The notes: generated from the letters alone by a model not told the origin. Numbered from the stretch's first letter, positions 36,770-47,478 are shown. The stretch is DNA of 64,000 nucleotides from Pseudooceanicola endophyticus (GCF_018760365.1 NZ_JAHIAB010000003.1:365197-429196), one strand, 5' to 3'. Translations and numbers: made by a program.

Positions 36770-38632
36770 ATGCTGCGTATCAAAGATATCTCCTATTCCG
36801 TTGCCGGCCGCCCCCTTCTGGAGGGCGCCTCGGTCACCATTCCCGATGGTCACAAGGTGGGCATCGTCGGTCGCAATGGCACCGGCAAATCGACCCTGTT
36901 CAAGCTGATCCGGGGCGAGCTGGTGCTGGAGGGGGGCGAGATCTCCCTGCCCGCGCGCGCGCGCATCGGCGGCGTCGCCCAGGAGGTGCCCGGCAACGAG
37001 GTGAGCCTGATCGACACGGTGCTGGCCGCCGACAAGGAACGCGCGGCGCTGATGGCGGAGTCCGAGACCGCCACCGACGGCGCGCGCATCGCCGAGATCC
37101 AGACCCGGCTGGTCGATATCGCCGCCTGGTCCGGCGAGGCCCGCGCGGCCTCGATCCTGAAGGGGCTTGGCTTTACCGACGAAGAGCAGCTGATGCCCTG
37201 CTCGGCCTTCTCGGGGGGCTGGCGGATGCGGGTGGCGCTGGCGGGGGTGCTGTTCTCGGCGCCCGATCTGCTGCTGCTGGACGAACCGACCAACTATCTG
37301 GACTTGGAAGGTGCGCTGTGGCTGGAAAGCTACCTGGTGACCTATCCGCACACGGTGCTGGTGATCAGCCACGACCGCGGGCTGCTGAACCGCGCCGTCG
37401 GGGCCATCGTGCACCTGGAGGACCGCAAGCTGACCCTGTACCAGGGCGGCTATGACACCTTCGCCGCGACCCGGGCCGCACGTCTGGCCGTGGCCGAGGC
37501 CGAGGCCAACAAGCAGGATGCGCGCCGCGCCCACCTGCAGAGCTTTGTCGATCGCTTCCGCGCCAAGGCCTCCAAGGCGAAACAGGCGCAGTCGCGTCTG
37601 AAGGCGCTCTCGAAGATGACGCCGATCACCCGGCCGCAGGAGGCCGCGTTGCGCCGCTTCTCCTTCCCGACGCCGGAGGAGCTGTCGCCGCCGATCCTGC
37701 GGATCGAGGGCGGGGTCGTGGGCTATGACGACAAGCCGGTGCTGTCCAAGCTGGACCTGCGCATCGATCAGGACGACCGGATCGCCCTGCTGGGCCGCAA
37801 CGGCGAGGGCAAGTCGACCCTGTCGAAACTGCTGGCCGAGCGGCTGGCGCCGATGGGCGGCAAGTTCACCAAGTCCTCCAAGCTGCGGGTCGGTTTCTTC
37901 GCCCAGCACCAGGTCGAGGAGCTGCATCTGGACGAGACGCCGCTGGATCACATCCGCCGTGAACGCCCGAGCGAGGCGCCGGCGCAGCTGCGCGCGCGGC
38001 TGGCGGGCTTCGGCATCGGTGCGGAACAGGCGGATACGCTGGTGGGCCAGCTGTCGGGCGGCCAGAAGGCGCGCCTGTCGCTGCTGCTGGCGACGCTGGA
38101 TGCGCCGCATATGCTGATCCTCGACGAACCGACCAACCACCTGGACATCGAGAGCCGCGAGGCGCTGATCGAGGCGCTGACCGACTATTCCGGCGCGGTG
38201 ATCCTGGTGTCGCACGACATGCACCTGCTGAGCCTCGTCGCCGACCGGCTGTGGCTGGTCAAGGATGGCCGGGTCTCTCCCTACGAGGAGGACCTCGACA
38301 GCTACCGCGAGATGCTGCTGCAGGGGGCGCGCCCCTCCGCCTCCAAGAAGGAGAAGGAGGTGGTGAAGGAGAAGCCGAAGAAACCCACGCGCGAGGCGAT
38401 CACCGGCCTGCGCGCCGAGGTGCGCAAATGCGAGGAGCGCGTCGGCAAGCTGAACGAGATGGGCGACAAGCTGTCCAAGAAGCTGGCCGATCCCGCGCTT
38501 TACGAGCCCGAGAAGGTGGGCGAGCTGGAAGTGTGGAACCGCAAATACGCGGAGCTGCGCGGGGCGCTGGAAAAGGCCGAGGCGCTGTGGATGGCCGCGT
38601 TGGAGAAACTGGAGACGGCGGAAAGCGCCTGA
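36770..38632 (+). CDS. ABC-F family ATPase (ribosome-associated, Uup/YheS type)
   Basis: A 620-residue soluble protein with two ABC domains and no membrane segments. Domain 1 has Walker A GRNGTGKST and LLLDEPTNYLD; domain 2 has GRNGEGKST, LSGGQKAR and LILDEPTNHLD. A Lys/Arg-rich linker of about 80 residues and a C-terminal Lys-rich coiled coil (about residues 525-620) fit ABC-F proteins. They bind the ribosomal E site and rescue stalled peptidyl transfer. The start MLRIKDISYSVAGRPLL aligns with family starts; upstream in-frame sequence is the repeat element. Confidence 0.88.
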   Translation: MLRIKDISYSVAGRPLLEGASVTIPDGHKVGIVGRNGTGKSTLFKLIRGELVLEGGEISLPARARIGGVAQEVPGNEVSLIDTVLAADKERAALMAESETATDGARIAEIQTRLVDIAAWSGEARAASILKGLGFTDEEQLMPCSAFSGGWRMRVALAGVLFSAPDLLLLDEPTNYLDLEGALWLESYLVTYPHTVLVISHDRGLLNRAVGAIVHLEDRKLTLYQGGYDTFAATRAARLAVAEAEANKQDARRAHLQSFVDRFRAKASKAKQAQSRLKALSKMTPITRPQEAALRRFSFPTPEELSPPILRIEGGVVGYDDKPVLSKLDLRIDQDDRIALLGRNGEGKSTLSKLLAERLAPMGGKFTKSSKLRVGFFAQHQVEELHLDETPLDHIRRERPSEAPAQLRARLAGFGIGAEQADTLVGQLSGGQKARLSLLLATLDAPHMLILDEPTNHLDIESREALIEALTDYSGAVILVSHDMHLLSLVADRLWLVKDGRVSPYEEDLDSYREMLLQGARPSASKKEKEVVKEKPKKPTREAITGLRAEVRKCEERVGKLNEMGDKLSKKLADPALYEPEKVGELEVWNRKYAELRGALEKAEALWMAALEKLETAESA

Positions 38633-38670
38633 GGCTTGGCAAGCCCCCCGGGCACACGCCATAAGGGCCT

Positions 38671-39288
38671 ATGGACAGCACCTTCCTTGTCACCGCCTTC
38701 GCGACGCTTTTCGTCATCATCGACCCGATCGGTCTGACGCCGCTTTTCGCGGCGCTGACCCAGGGGCGGACGGCGGCGGAACGGCGCGCCATCGGCCTGC
38801 GGGCCTGCGCCATTGCCCTTGCGGTGCTGGCGCTTTTCGCGCTGTTCGGAGAGCATGTACTGGGCTTCATCGGCATCTCCATGCCGGCCTTCCGCATCGC
38901 GGGCGGGCTGCTGCTGTTCCTGACGGCGCTGGAGATGCTGTTCGAGAAGCGCACCAAGCGGCGCGAGGATCAGAGCGAACATGTCGAGGCGCCAGACCCT
39001 TCGGTCTTTCCGCTGGCGATCCCGCTGATCTCGGGGCCTGGGGCCATTGCTTCGGTGATCCTGCTGTCGGGGCAGCATCCGGGGCTGTCGGGCGTGCTGG
39101 TGGTGCTGGCGGTGGTGATCGCCGTGCTTTGCGTCGTCTGGCTGCTGTTCCAGACCACCGGGCTGCTGGAGCACGCCCTGGGCAAGACCGGGATCAACGT
39201 GATCACCCGGCTGATGGGGATGCTGCTGGCGGCGCTGTCGGTGCAGTTCGTTCTGGACGGGCTGAAGGCCTTCGGCTTTGCCAGCTGA
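38671..39288 (+). CDS. MarC family inner-membrane protein
   Basis: A 205-residue protein with six hydrophobic helices. TLFVIIDPIGLTPLFAALT and LAIPLISGPGAIASVILL are the paired family signatures. MarC proteins were once linked to multiple antibiotic resistance, but their transport role is unproven. The gene begins 38 bases after the ABC-F stop and may be co-transcribed. Confidence 0.9.
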   Translation: MDSTFLVTAFATLFVIIDPIGLTPLFAALTQGRTAAERRAIGLRACAIALAVLALFALFGEHVLGFIGISMPAFRIAGGLLLFLTALEMLFEKRTKRREDQSEHVEAPDPSVFPLAIPLISGPGAIASVILLSGQHPGLSGVLVVLAVVIAVLCVVWLLFQTTGLLEHALGKTGINVITRLMGMLLAALSVQFVLDGLKAFGFAS

Positions 39289-39348
39289 CGCGATCACGCA
39301 TCTGTCGCAGCCTGCCCCGGTGACGTTCCCGATGGGACCCCCTATATC

Positions 39349-39936
39349 ATGGGCATGAACGGACAGGATTACGGACATCTCGCCTATCTGGTGGTGCTGC
39401 TGGTCGCGGTGGGCTCCTACATGCTGGTCTCCTACCGGGGGCGGCTGGGCCAGATGATGCGCCATGCGCTGCTTTGGGCGCTGATCTTTGTCGGGCTGAT
39501 CGCCGGGATCGGGCTGTGGGACAATGTGAAGGGCATCCTGGTGCCCCAGCAGCAGGTCAGCGCCGCCGGAACCGAGATCACCCTGCCCCGGCAGCCCGAC
39601 GGCCACTACTATGCCAATGTGCAGGTCAATGGTCGCCCGGTGCGCTTTCTGGTCGATACCGGCGCCAGCCAGATCGTCCTGACGCGCGAGGCCGCGCGCG
39701 AGGTCGGCCTTGATCCCGACAAGCTGGTCTATTCCGGGGTCGCGGGCACCGCCAACGGCCAGGTGCGGATCGCACCGGTGCGCCTTGACAGCCTGACGCT
39801 GGGCGGGGTCACCGACCACGACGTGCGCGCCATGGTCAACGACGGCGCGCTGGTGGCGCCGCTGCTGGGCATGGACTACCTGGAACGGTTCGGCCGGATC
39901 GAAATATCGGGCGGCGCGCTTCACCTGATCCGGTAA
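39349..39936 (+). CDS. Membrane-anchored retropepsin-like aspartic protease (TIGR02281 type)
   Basis: A 195-residue protein with two N-terminal membrane segments (about residues 12-27 and 41-56) and a C-terminal clan AA domain. The catalytic motif is FLVDTGASQIVLT, and the flap-side LLGMDYLERFGRIEI follows. The single Asp means it acts as a homodimer in the periplasm. Substrates are unknown; relatives process membrane proteins. The start could also be the ATG six bases downstream. Confidence 0.85.
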   Translation: MGMNGQDYGHLAYLVVLLVAVGSYMLVSYRGRLGQMMRHALLWALIFVGLIAGIGLWDNVKGILVPQQQVSAAGTEITLPRQPDGHYYANVQVNGRPVRFLVDTGASQIVLTREAAREVGLDPDKLVYSGVAGTANGQVRIAPVRLDSLTLGGVTDHDVRAMVNDGALVAPLLGMDYLERFGRIEISGGALHLIR

Positions 39937-39951
39937 GGCGCGCCGGGTCCG

Positions 39952-41376
39952 TCATTCCGCGGCGGTGCCGGTCTCTTCCATGTCGTCATACTGCGCGATG
40001 CGCCCGCCGGAGCGGCTGGTGGTGACCACGTTCAGCGACTTCAGCTTGCGGTGCAGCGCCGAGCGCTCCATGCCGACGAACTGAGCGGTCTTGGAGATAT
40101 TGCCGCCAAAACGGTTGATCTGGGTCAGCAGGTATTCCCGCTCGAAGGCCTCACGGGCTTCGCGCAGCGGCAGCATGGCCAGCGCGCCCGAGATCACGAC
40201 CCGGCCGTCATCGACGCCGCGCCGCTCCTCGTCGCCGGGTACTTCCTCGACCGGGATCTCTCCGCTGCCCTCGCCCAGGATCAGGATGCGTTCGATCACG
40301 TTGCGCAGCTGGCGCACGTTGCCGGGCCAGGCCAGCGTCTGCATGAGCGAGGCCGCCTCCTCCGAGAGCGCGCGTTTCGGCAGGCCCTGGCTGCGGTGCA
40401 GCACCTCGATGAAATGGCGTGCCAGCAGCGGCACGTCCTCGCGCCGCTCCGAGAGCATCGGCACCCGGATCGGCACCACGTTCAGCCGGTGATACAGCTC
40501 TTCGCGGAAGCGCCCGGTGAGGATCGCATCCTCCAGGTCCTGGCTGGTCGAGGAAATCACCCGCAGATCCACCCGCACCTTGTCCGAGCCCCCCGCGCGC
40601 AGGAACTGCTGGTCCACCAGCACCCGCAGGATCTTCGACTGGGTGCCCAGTGGCATGTCCGCCACCTCGTCGAAATAGATCACCCCGCCATGGGCCTGTT
40701 CCAGCAGGCCCGGTTCGATGCCGCGCTCTGCGGTCTCGCGGCCAAACAGCACCTCTTCCATGCGGTCGGCTTCGATCTGGGCGCAGTTGACCACGACGAA
40801 GGGCGCCTCCGCCCGGGCGGAATTGGCATGGACGTAGCGCGCCGCCAGTTCCTTGCCCGAGCCCGGCGCGCCGGTCAGCATCACCCGGCCATTGGATTTC
40901 GTCACCTTGTCGAGCTGGGAGATCAGGCCCCGGAAGGCCGGGCTTTCGCCGATCATCTCGGAGGCCTCGCCGCCCTGGCGCTTCAGGGCGGAGTTTTCCC
41001 GGCGCAGGCGGCTTGCCTCCATGGCGCGGCGGATCACCACCAGCAGCTGGTCGATGTTGAAGGGCTTCTCGATGAAGTCGTAGGCGCCCTGCTTGATGGC
41101 GGCGACCGCGATCTCGATATTGCCATGGCCCGAAATGATGATGATCGGGATGTCGGGATAGTCGCGCTTCACCGCCTTCAGGATGTCGATCCCGTCCATC
41201 TCGCTGTCCTTCAGCCAGATATCCAGGATCATCAGGGCGGGCGGCGTGCTGCGGACCTCTGCCATGCAGGTGTCGCAATTGCCGGCCATCCGCGTGGCAT
41301 AGCCTTCATCCTGCAGGATATCCGAGATCAGTTCCCGGATGTCGCGTTCATCGTCGACGATCAGAATATCCGACAT
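39952..41376 (-). CDS. ntrX: Nitrogen response regulator NtrX
   Basis: A 474-residue response regulator: receiver domain (phospho-acceptor Asp52 in LMILDIWLKD), central AAA+ domain (Walker A GAPGSGKELAA, Walker B VIYFDEVADMP) and a Fis-type helix-turn-helix near the C-terminus. The GAFTGA loop that contacts sigma-54 is missing: LFGRETAERG stands where LFGHEKGAFTGA is expected. It therefore probably acts without sigma-54. It follows ntrY by seven bases and is its cognate partner, controlling respiration- and nitrogen-linked genes in related bacteria. Confidence 0.93.
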   Translation of the reverse strand: MSDILIVDDERDIRELISDILQDEGYATRMAGNCDTCMAEVRSTPPALMILDIWLKDSEMDGIDILKAVKRDYPDIPIIIISGHGNIEIAVAAIKQGAYDFIEKPFNIDQLLVVIRRAMEASRLRRENSALKRQGGEASEMIGESPAFRGLISQLDKVTKSNGRVMLTGAPGSGKELAARYVHANSARAEAPFVVVNCAQIEADRMEEVLFGRETAERGIEPGLLEQAHGGVIYFDEVADMPLGTQSKILRVLVDQQFLRAGGSDKVRVDLRVISSTSQDLEDAILTGRFREELYHRLNVVPIRVPMLSERREDVPLLARHFIEVLHRSQGLPKRALSEEAASLMQTLAWPGNVRQLRNVIERILILGEGSGEIPVEEVPGDEERRGVDDGRVVISGALAMLPLREAREAFEREYLLTQINRFGGNISKTAQFVGMERSALHRKLKSLNVVTTSRSGGRIAQYDDMEETGTAAE

Positions 41377-41383
41377 CTTACCC

Positions 41384-43678
41384 TCATACCTCTAACTTAT
41401 CTGCTTTTTCTGACGTTTCCGTGTCCCGGTCCACGTCCGCGCCGGTGGCGCAGAGAACCAGCCGGACCACGGCCATGGCGCCTCTGTGGGCACCTTCCTC
41501 GAAGGCGGGCGCATCCTCCAGGGACAGCGTTCCGCCATGTTCCTCGATGATCTTCTTGACGATCGGCAGCCCCAGCCCGGTGCCCTTGTCCCGGGTGGTC
41601 ACATAGGGCTCGAACAGCCGGGCGCGGTCTTCCGGCAGGCCGATGCCGTTGTCGGCGATCCGGATCACCGCCTGGGGATCGGCGGTGCGGCCCTCCTCCA
41701 CGTCCAGCGTCACGCGGATCTGCGGCGACCAGCCGCCGGGCATCTTCTCGGTGCGGGTGGTGATGGCCTCGCCCGCGTTCTTCATCAGGTTGGTCAGCGC
41801 CTGGTTGATCATCGTCGCATCCAGCGAGGCGATCAGCGGCCCCTCGGCCAGCGCCACTTCGAAGCTGACCTCCGGCTGGCCGCTCTGCTGCAGCAGCACC
41901 GCGTCGCGCAGCAGCTTCGCCAGGTCCTCGGGCTTGCGCTGCGGCTCGGGCATCCGGGCGAACTTGGAGAATTCGTCGACGATTCGGCGCAGGTCGTCGG
42001 TCTGGCGCACGATGACATCGGTCAGGTTCTGAAGGTTGCCGTCCTGCTCGGCGTCCAGGTAGCGGCCGAACTTGCGGCGGATACGTTCCGCGGACAGCTT
42101 GATCGGGGTCAGCGGGTTCTTGATCTCATGCGCGATGCGGCGGGCCACATCGCCCCAGGCCGCCATGCGCTGCGCCGCCACCAGGTCGGTCACGTCGTCG
42201 AAGGCCACAACGTAGCCCTCGCCCTCTCCTTCGGCATTGCGGCGCGTTGCCATCCGGACCAGCAGGTTCTCCAGCGTGCCGCCCCGGCTGACGCGGATCT
42301 CTTCCTGCACCACTTCGCGGTGCGAGGAGACCAGCTCGGCAAAGAGCGGGGCGAATTCCGGCACGGCTTCGCCCACCATCAGGGCCTGCTTGCGTTCGTG
42401 CCAGTCCAGCAGCCGTTCCGCCGAGCGGTTGACGAAGGTCACCCGCCCCTCCGCATCCAGCCCGACCACGCCCGAAGTGACCGACCCCAGCACGCTGTCG
42501 AAAAGACGGCGGCGTTGCTCGATCTGGTCGGTATTGCTGAGCAGTTCTTCGCGCTGATGACGAAGTTCGCGCGTCATGTGGTTGAAATAGCGGGACAGTT
42601 CCGAGAATTCGTCATCCCCGCCATCCTCGTAGACCCGCACGTTCAGATCGCCCGCACCGACCTGCTGCGCCGCCGCCGTCAGACGCCCCACCGGGCGCGA
42701 GAGCCGTTCGGCAAACCACAGGCCCAGCCAGATCGCGGCCAGGATCAGGATCACCGCAAAGCCGAGGTAAAGCAGCGCGAATTCGAACAGCACGCGGCCC
42801 CGTTCGTGTTCCAGCTGCTGGTAAAGGCGTACCGTCTCCTGGGTGTTGTCCAGAAGGCTCAGGATCTTGCCGTCGACTTCCCGGGTCACGTAAAGGTAAC
42901 GGTCGGGGAAGCGCTTGAGCGCCACGAGGGCGCGGAATTCGTTGTTGTCCCAGTCCTCGATGACGGCCAGACCACTCTGGCGGGCTTCCTTCATCTGCGG
43001 CTCGGTCGGCTTGTCGTAGTCGAAAAGGTAGGACCGGTCGCCGCGCGCGCGGATCTCTCCGGCGCCGTCGATCACATAGGCCTCGCGCAGGCCGCGCTGG
43101 ATCTGCGACTGGCCGGAGGTCAGAACCTGCCGCAGTTCACCGTCGCCGACGTAGAACGAGGCATCGCGCGAGGAATCCAGCAGGTTCGCCAGCGCATCGG
43201 CATCCTGCACCAGATCGTCGCGGTGCTCTTCCTTGTAGGCCTGCGCCGCCTCGAGCGAGGTCCCCACCACAGAGCGCACCCGCTGAGAGAACCAGCCTTC
43301 CAGCCCGATGTTGATGGTCAGCGCGGCAAAGACCGCGACCGAGACGGTCGGGATCAGCGCCATCAGGGTGAAGACCCCGGTCAGCCGCAGGTGCAGTCGC
43401 GACCCGGCGGACTGCGCCCGCCGCGCGGCGATCATCCTTGCCACCCGTTGCAGCACCAGCGCCGCCACGACGATGACATAGACCAGGTCCGCCAGCAGCA
43501 CGAGGCGCAGCGAAGAGGCCGAGGCCCCCTTGTCCAGGGGGCCCAGCACCATGAATGTCGAAAGCACGAGGACGGGGCCGAGAAGGACCAGACCCAGGGT
43601 GGCAAAATTCTGCCACTTGCGCAGGCGCCGCAGCTGGATGATGCGGCTCCCGCTCATGTGTCGTGTTCGGGCCGCCAC
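41384..43678 (-). CDS. ntrY: Nitrogen sensor histidine kinase NtrY
   Basis: A 764-residue membrane kinase. Three to four N-terminal helices and a periplasmic region of about 180 residues precede a HAMP domain (FAERLSRPVGRLTAAA), a PAS domain, the H-box ([17 protein letters not shown], His517) and an ATPase domain with DNGIGLPE and GTGLGLPIV. I accept a GTG start with GGGAG six bases before it; an ATG seven codons inside lacks a ribosome site. It phosphorylates NtrX and probably senses redox or nitrogen state. Confidence 0.92.
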   Translation of the reverse strand: MAARTRHMSGSRIIQLRRLRKWQNFATLGLVLLGPVLVLSTFMVLGPLDKGASASSLRLVLLADLVYVIVVAALVLQRVARMIAARRAQSAGSRLHLRLTGVFTLMALIPTVSVAVFAALTINIGLEGWFSQRVRSVVGTSLEAAQAYKEEHRDDLVQDADALANLLDSSRDASFYVGDGELRQVLTSGQSQIQRGLREAYVIDGAGEIRARGDRSYLFDYDKPTEPQMKEARQSGLAVIEDWDNNEFRALVALKRFPDRYLYVTREVDGKILSLLDNTQETVRLYQQLEHERGRVLFEFALLYLGFAVILILAAIWLGLWFAERLSRPVGRLTAAAQQVGAGDLNVRVYEDGGDDEFSELSRYFNHMTRELRHQREELLSNTDQIEQRRRLFDSVLGSVTSGVVGLDAEGRVTFVNRSAERLLDWHERKQALMVGEAVPEFAPLFAELVSSHREVVQEEIRVSRGGTLENLLVRMATRRNAEGEGEGYVVAFDDVTDLVAAQRMAAWGDVARRIAHEIKNPLTPIKLSAERIRRKFGRYLDAEQDGNLQNLTDVIVRQTDDLRRIVDEFSKFARMPEPQRKPEDLAKLLRDAVLLQQSGQPEVSFEVALAEGPLIASLDATMINQALTNLMKNAGEAITTRTEKMPGGWSPQIRVTLDVEEGRTADPQAVIRIADNGIGLPEDRARLFEPYVTTRDKGTGLGLPIVKKIIEEHGGTLSLEDAPAFEEGAHRGAMAVVRLVLCATGADVDRDTETSEKADKLEV

Positions 43679-43778
43679 AGGCCACTCCCGCCCTCATGTG
43701 GCATCAGGGACGCCAACCGCCATATTTTGTGGCCGTTACGAGGTTATGTCCCCGATCGGCCACGGTTATGTGGCGATT

Positions 43779-45152
43779 TTACATCAACTTCCGACGGCGT
43801 GTCACGCGAATATCCAGATCGGTGATTTTCTTGCGCAGCGTATTGCGGTTGATGCCCAGCAGGTCGGCGCATTTCGCCTGGTTGCCCCCCGTCGCTTCCA
43901 GCGCGATCTCGATCAGGGGCATCTCGACCTCCTTCAAAATACGCGCGTAAAGGCCCGGAGGCGGCAGCATGTTGCCATGCAGGTCGAAGTAGCGGCGCAG
44001 ATGGCGCGCCACGGAGCCCGAGAGCTTTTCGCTCTCGCCGCCACCGCCCGACAGCAGGGGTTCGGTCTCGGGCTGATTGCCCAGCACGCTTTCCACTTCG
44101 GCGCGGCTGATCTCGTCCGTGCGGGCGGTCAGCACCAGACGGCGGATCGCATTCTCGAGCTGGCGCACGTTGCCCGGCCAGGAATAGGTGCGCATCATCT
44201 CCAGCGCGTCCTCGGCCAGGTAGCGGCGCATCGCCCCTTCCCGTTCGGTGCGCTGCAGGAAGTGATCGACCAGCAGCGGGATGTCGTCGACACGCTCGCG
44301 CAGCGCGGGCACGTTGATGGTGGCGCCGGTCAGGCGATAGAACAGGTCCTGGCGCAGGCGCCCCTCTTCCATGGCGCGGTTCAGATCGGTCTGCGAGGTC
44401 GCCATGAAACGCGGCAGGGTGTCGGCGGGCCCATCCATCATGCGCACGATGCGGGCCTGCACCTCCTGGTCGATATCGGCGATCTCGTCGAACAGGATCG
44501 TGCCGCCCTTGGCGCGCGCCAGCACGCGGGCCGGGCCTTCCAGATCCGTCAGATCCGAGGCCGAGACGGCCACGAACGGCAGGTTGCGCCGGTCCGAGAA
44601 ATCGTGAATCGCCTTGGCGATCAGGGACTTGCCGGTGCCGCTTTCACCGGCGATCAGTACCGGCAGATCGGTGTTCATCACCCGCGCCACCAGACGGTAG
44701 AGCGATTGCATCCCGGGCGTGCGGCCAACCAGCGGCAGCTCGTCGGGGCGCTCCTTCTCCTCGATCGGGCCCTTGGCAGGGACGCGCTGGCGCTGTTCCA
44801 GCGCGCGGGCGGTGCGCTTCATCAGGTCCGGCAGATCGAAGGGCTTGGGCAGGTAGTCGTAGGCCTGGGCCTCGGCCGCCTGGATGGCGGTCATGATGGT
44901 GTTCTGCGCCGAGATCACGATCACCGGCAGGCCGGGACGGTCGTGGGAGATCTTCGGCAGCATCTCAAGGCCATTGCCGTCGGGCATCATGACATCGGAG
45001 ATCACCACGTCGCCCTTGCCCTCGCCGACCCACCGCATCAGCGTGGTCAGGGAGGACGTGGCGTGCACCTTGCAGCCCGCACGGGTCAGCGCCTGGGTCA
45101 GGACCGTGCGGATGGTGCGGTCGTCGTCCGCGACCAGTACAGTGCCGTCCAT
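43779..45152 (-). CDS. ntrC: Nitrogen regulation protein NtrC
   Basis: A 457-residue response regulator with receiver Asp53 (ISDVMMPDG), AAA+ domain (Walker [12 protein letters not shown], Walker [11 protein letters not shown]) and C-terminal Fis-type HTH ([19 protein letters not shown]). The segment carrying GAFTGA is deleted, so [13 protein letters not shown] runs straight into the Walker B region. This matches the Rhodobacter NtrC class that activates sigma-70 promoters. It overlaps ntrB by one base (TGATG). Confidence 0.93.
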   Translation of the reverse strand: MDGTVLVADDDRTIRTVLTQALTRAGCKVHATSSLTTLMRWVGEGKGDVVISDVMMPDGNGLEMLPKISHDRPGLPVIVISAQNTIMTAIQAAEAQAYDYLPKPFDLPDLMKRTARALEQRQRVPAKGPIEEKERPDELPLVGRTPGMQSLYRLVARVMNTDLPVLIAGESGTGKSLIAKAIHDFSDRRNLPFVAVSASDLTDLEGPARVLARAKGGTILFDEIADIDQEVQARIVRMMDGPADTLPRFMATSQTDLNRAMEEGRLRQDLFYRLTGATINVPALRERVDDIPLLVDHFLQRTEREGAMRRYLAEDALEMMRTYSWPGNVRQLENAIRRLVLTARTDEISRAEVESVLGNQPETEPLLSGGGGESEKLSGSVARHLRRYFDLHGNMLPPPGLYARILKEVEMPLIEIALEATGGNQAKCADLLGINRNTLRKKITDLDIRVTRRRKLM

Positions 45153-46288
45153 CAGTTATTCTCCTTGTCGATAAGTTCTTTGGGTGCGCGCGGAAGCGAA
45201 ATCCGGAACACCGTCTTGCCCGGCACGGAGGAGACCGAGATCCACCCCTCGTGATCCGAGATAATCTTGCTGACCAGCGCCAGGCCAAGGCCGGTGCCGT
45301 TCTCGCGCCCCGAGACGAAGGGTTCGAAAATGTCGTTGGCGATCTCGGGCGGCAGGCCCGGGCCGTCATCCTCGATCTCGATCTGCAGCGGCAGGGAACG
45401 CCCCTTGCCATCCGCGCGGCGCAGCCGGAAGGAATGTTCGAAATAGGTGTGCAGGCGGATCCGCCCGCCTTCCTTGCCCGCTGCCTGCGCGGCGTTCTTC
45501 AGCAGGTTCAGGATCACCTGAAGCAGCTGGTCCGGGTCGCCCAGGCTGAGCGGCAGCGAGGGGTCGTAATCCTCGACGATCTTCATGTTGGCGCCAAAGC
45601 CCAGCTGGGCCGAGCGGCGCGCGCGGTCCAGCACGTCGTGCAGGTTGACCGGCTTGAAGTCCGGCAGGGTCAGGTTGCCGAACTGTTCGACCTGCTCCAG
45701 CAGCTTCACGATGCGGCGGCTCTCGGCGACGATCAGGTCGGTCAGCTCCCGGTCCTCGGCCGAAAGGCCCATCGAGAGCAGCTGCGCCGCGCCGGTGATG
45801 CCCGCCAGCGGGTTCTTGATCTCATGCGCCAGCATCTCGGCCATGCCGATGGCCGATTTCGCCGCCGATTTCACCGAATGGTCCTGGGTCATCCGGCCCG
45901 CCAGCTCGCGCGGGGAAATCAGGAAGATCATGAAGCCGGGATGCATCGCCAGCGGCGCGATCTGAAGGTTGCAATGCAGCGGAGAGCGTTCGCCCGTGCC
46001 GACATCCACATCGTTGACGAACAGCGGAGAGGAGGTTTCCCGCGCCCGGGTGAAGGCATCCTCCAGCGGGCTGTCCACCATCACCCGTTCCCAGACATGC
46101 TGGCCGCGGATCGACTTGGTCGAGGTGTTGAGGAACCCTTCCGCCGCCGAGTTGATCGAGACGATCAGGTCGTTGGGGTCCAGCAGCAGCGCCGGAACGG
46201 GAAGCGAGGTCCAGACCTCGCTGTTTTCCACCTCGTCCACGACGGCGGTGATTTCATCTGTGTCGGCTTCGAGCACGCGCGAATTCAT
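45152..46288 (-). CDS. ntrB: Nitrogen sensor kinase/phosphatase NtrB
   Basis: A 378-residue soluble kinase with a PAS domain (residues 25-130), H-box with His155 ([17 protein letters not shown]), N-box [10 protein letters not shown] and G-boxes DDGPGLPPE and GTGLGLALV. No membrane segment is present. It is controlled by PII proteins and sets NtrC phosphorylation. It overlaps the dusB stop by four bases at its start. Confidence 0.95.
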   Translation of the reverse strand: MNSRVLEADTDEITAVVDEVENSEVWTSLPVPALLLDPNDLIVSINSAAEGFLNTSTKSIRGQHVWERVMVDSPLEDAFTRARETSSPLFVNDVDVGTGERSPLHCNLQIAPLAMHPGFMIFLISPRELAGRMTQDHSVKSAAKSAIGMAEMLAHEIKNPLAGITGAAQLLSMGLSAEDRELTDLIVAESRRIVKLLEQVEQFGNLTLPDFKPVNLHDVLDRARRSAQLGFGANMKIVEDYDPSLPLSLGDPDQLLQVILNLLKNAAQAAGKEGGRIRLHTYFEHSFRLRRADGKGRSLPLQIEIEDDGPGLPPEIANDIFEPFVSGRENGTGLGLALVSKIISDHEGWISVSSVPGKTVFRISLPRAPKELIDKENN

Positions 46289-47295
46289 GCCGCGGCCACC
46301 TCCGGTTGGTTGGTATTATTGCAATTGGGACCGGCCGCGAGCGCCTCTGGCAGCAGCGAAAGGACCTCGGCCGGGTCGGTGGCGCGCAGCAGGCGCCCCC
46401 GCAGATCGGCGCCGGTCGCGGCCTCGTCCATGTACCAGCCCAGGTGCTTGCGGATCACCCGCCGCCCCAGGTCCAGCCCGTAAAATGTCAGCGCGGCCTC
46501 GTAATGGGCGCAGACCATGTCGGCAAAATCCGGCGCCTTCGGCGCCTCGGGCACCGGGGCGCCGCGCAGGCCGGCGGCGACCTGCGCCAGCAGCCAGGGC
46601 CTGCCCTGCGCACCGCGCCCGATCATCACCCCGTCCGCGCCCGAGAGCGCCAGCGCGCGCTGCGCGCTTGCCGTATCCACGATGTCGCCATTGGCGATCA
46701 CCGGGATCGAGACCGCCTGCTTCACCGCCGCGATCGCCGCCCAGTCCGCCTGCCCCTTGTAGAATTGGCAGCGGGTGCGGCCATGGACGGTGACCATGCG
46801 CACGCCCGCCGCCTCGGCCCGGGCTGCGATCTCGGGCGCGTTCAGCAGGGCGTCGTCCCAGCCCAGCCGCATCTTCACGGTGACCGGCACCTCGACCGCA
46901 TTCGCCACCGCCTCGATCAGGCGCAGGGCGTGGTCGGGCTCCTTCATCAGCGCCGATCCGGACAGGCCGCCGACCACCTTCTTGGCGGGGCAGCCCATGT
47001 TGAAATCGATGATCTGCGCGCCCTGATCTGCGACCATGCGCGCGGCCTCTCCGGCCCAGTAGGGATCGCGCCCTGCCAGCTGGACCGAAGTCGCACCGGC
47101 CCCGAAGCCAAGCTCCGCGCGCTCGCGCACGCCGGGCTTGGCCTGCACCATCTCCTGGGAGGCCACCATCTCGCTGACCACGAGGTCGGCTCCGAAGCCC
47201 GCGACTAGGTCGCGGAACGGGCGATCCGTGATTCCCGCCAGCGGGGCAAGGCAAACCGGGGGCAACGAGGACGTGAACGGAAGGGCTTCGACCAT
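46285..47295 (-). CDS. dusB: tRNA-dihydrouridine synthase DusB (NifR3)
   Basis: A 336-residue FMN TIM-barrel enzyme. LAPLAGITDRPFRDL opens it, the catalytic Cys lies in FNMGCPAKKVVGGLSGSALM, and ANGDIVD plus GVMIGRGAQGRPW bind FMN. It reduces specific uridines in tRNA. It is the first gene of the nifR3-ntrBC operon known from Rhodobacter. I use the ATG at 47295 rather than a TTG two codons upstream. Confidence 0.94.
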   Translation of the reverse strand: MVEALPFTSSLPPVCLAPLAGITDRPFRDLVAGFGADLVVSEMVASQEMVQAKPGVRERAELGFGAGATSVQLAGRDPYWAGEAARMVADQGAQIIDFNMGCPAKKVVGGLSGSALMKEPDHALRLIEAVANAVEVPVTVKMRLGWDDALLNAPEIAARAEAAGVRMVTVHGRTRCQFYKGQADWAAIAAVKQAVSIPVIANGDIVDTASAQRALALSGADGVMIGRGAQGRPWLLAQVAAGLRGAPVPEAPKAPDFADMVCAHYEAALTFYGLDLGRRVIRKHLGWYMDEAATGADLRGRLLRATDPAEVLSLLPEALAAGPNCNNTNQPEVAAA

Positions 47296-47478
47296 GCTCA
47301 AACCTTGGGCAACAGCCTAACGTTTAGACCAGACGTAGGCATCAAACAACAAAGCTGGCCGTTTGACCAGCGTCTTCAACGGCGACATGCATAGTTTTTA
47401 ATCAAGTCGCAAGTCATCCCGCGCATTGCCCTTGGGCCGGGCTGCCCCTATTCCAAGGGTCCAGGACAGGGAGCGCGC

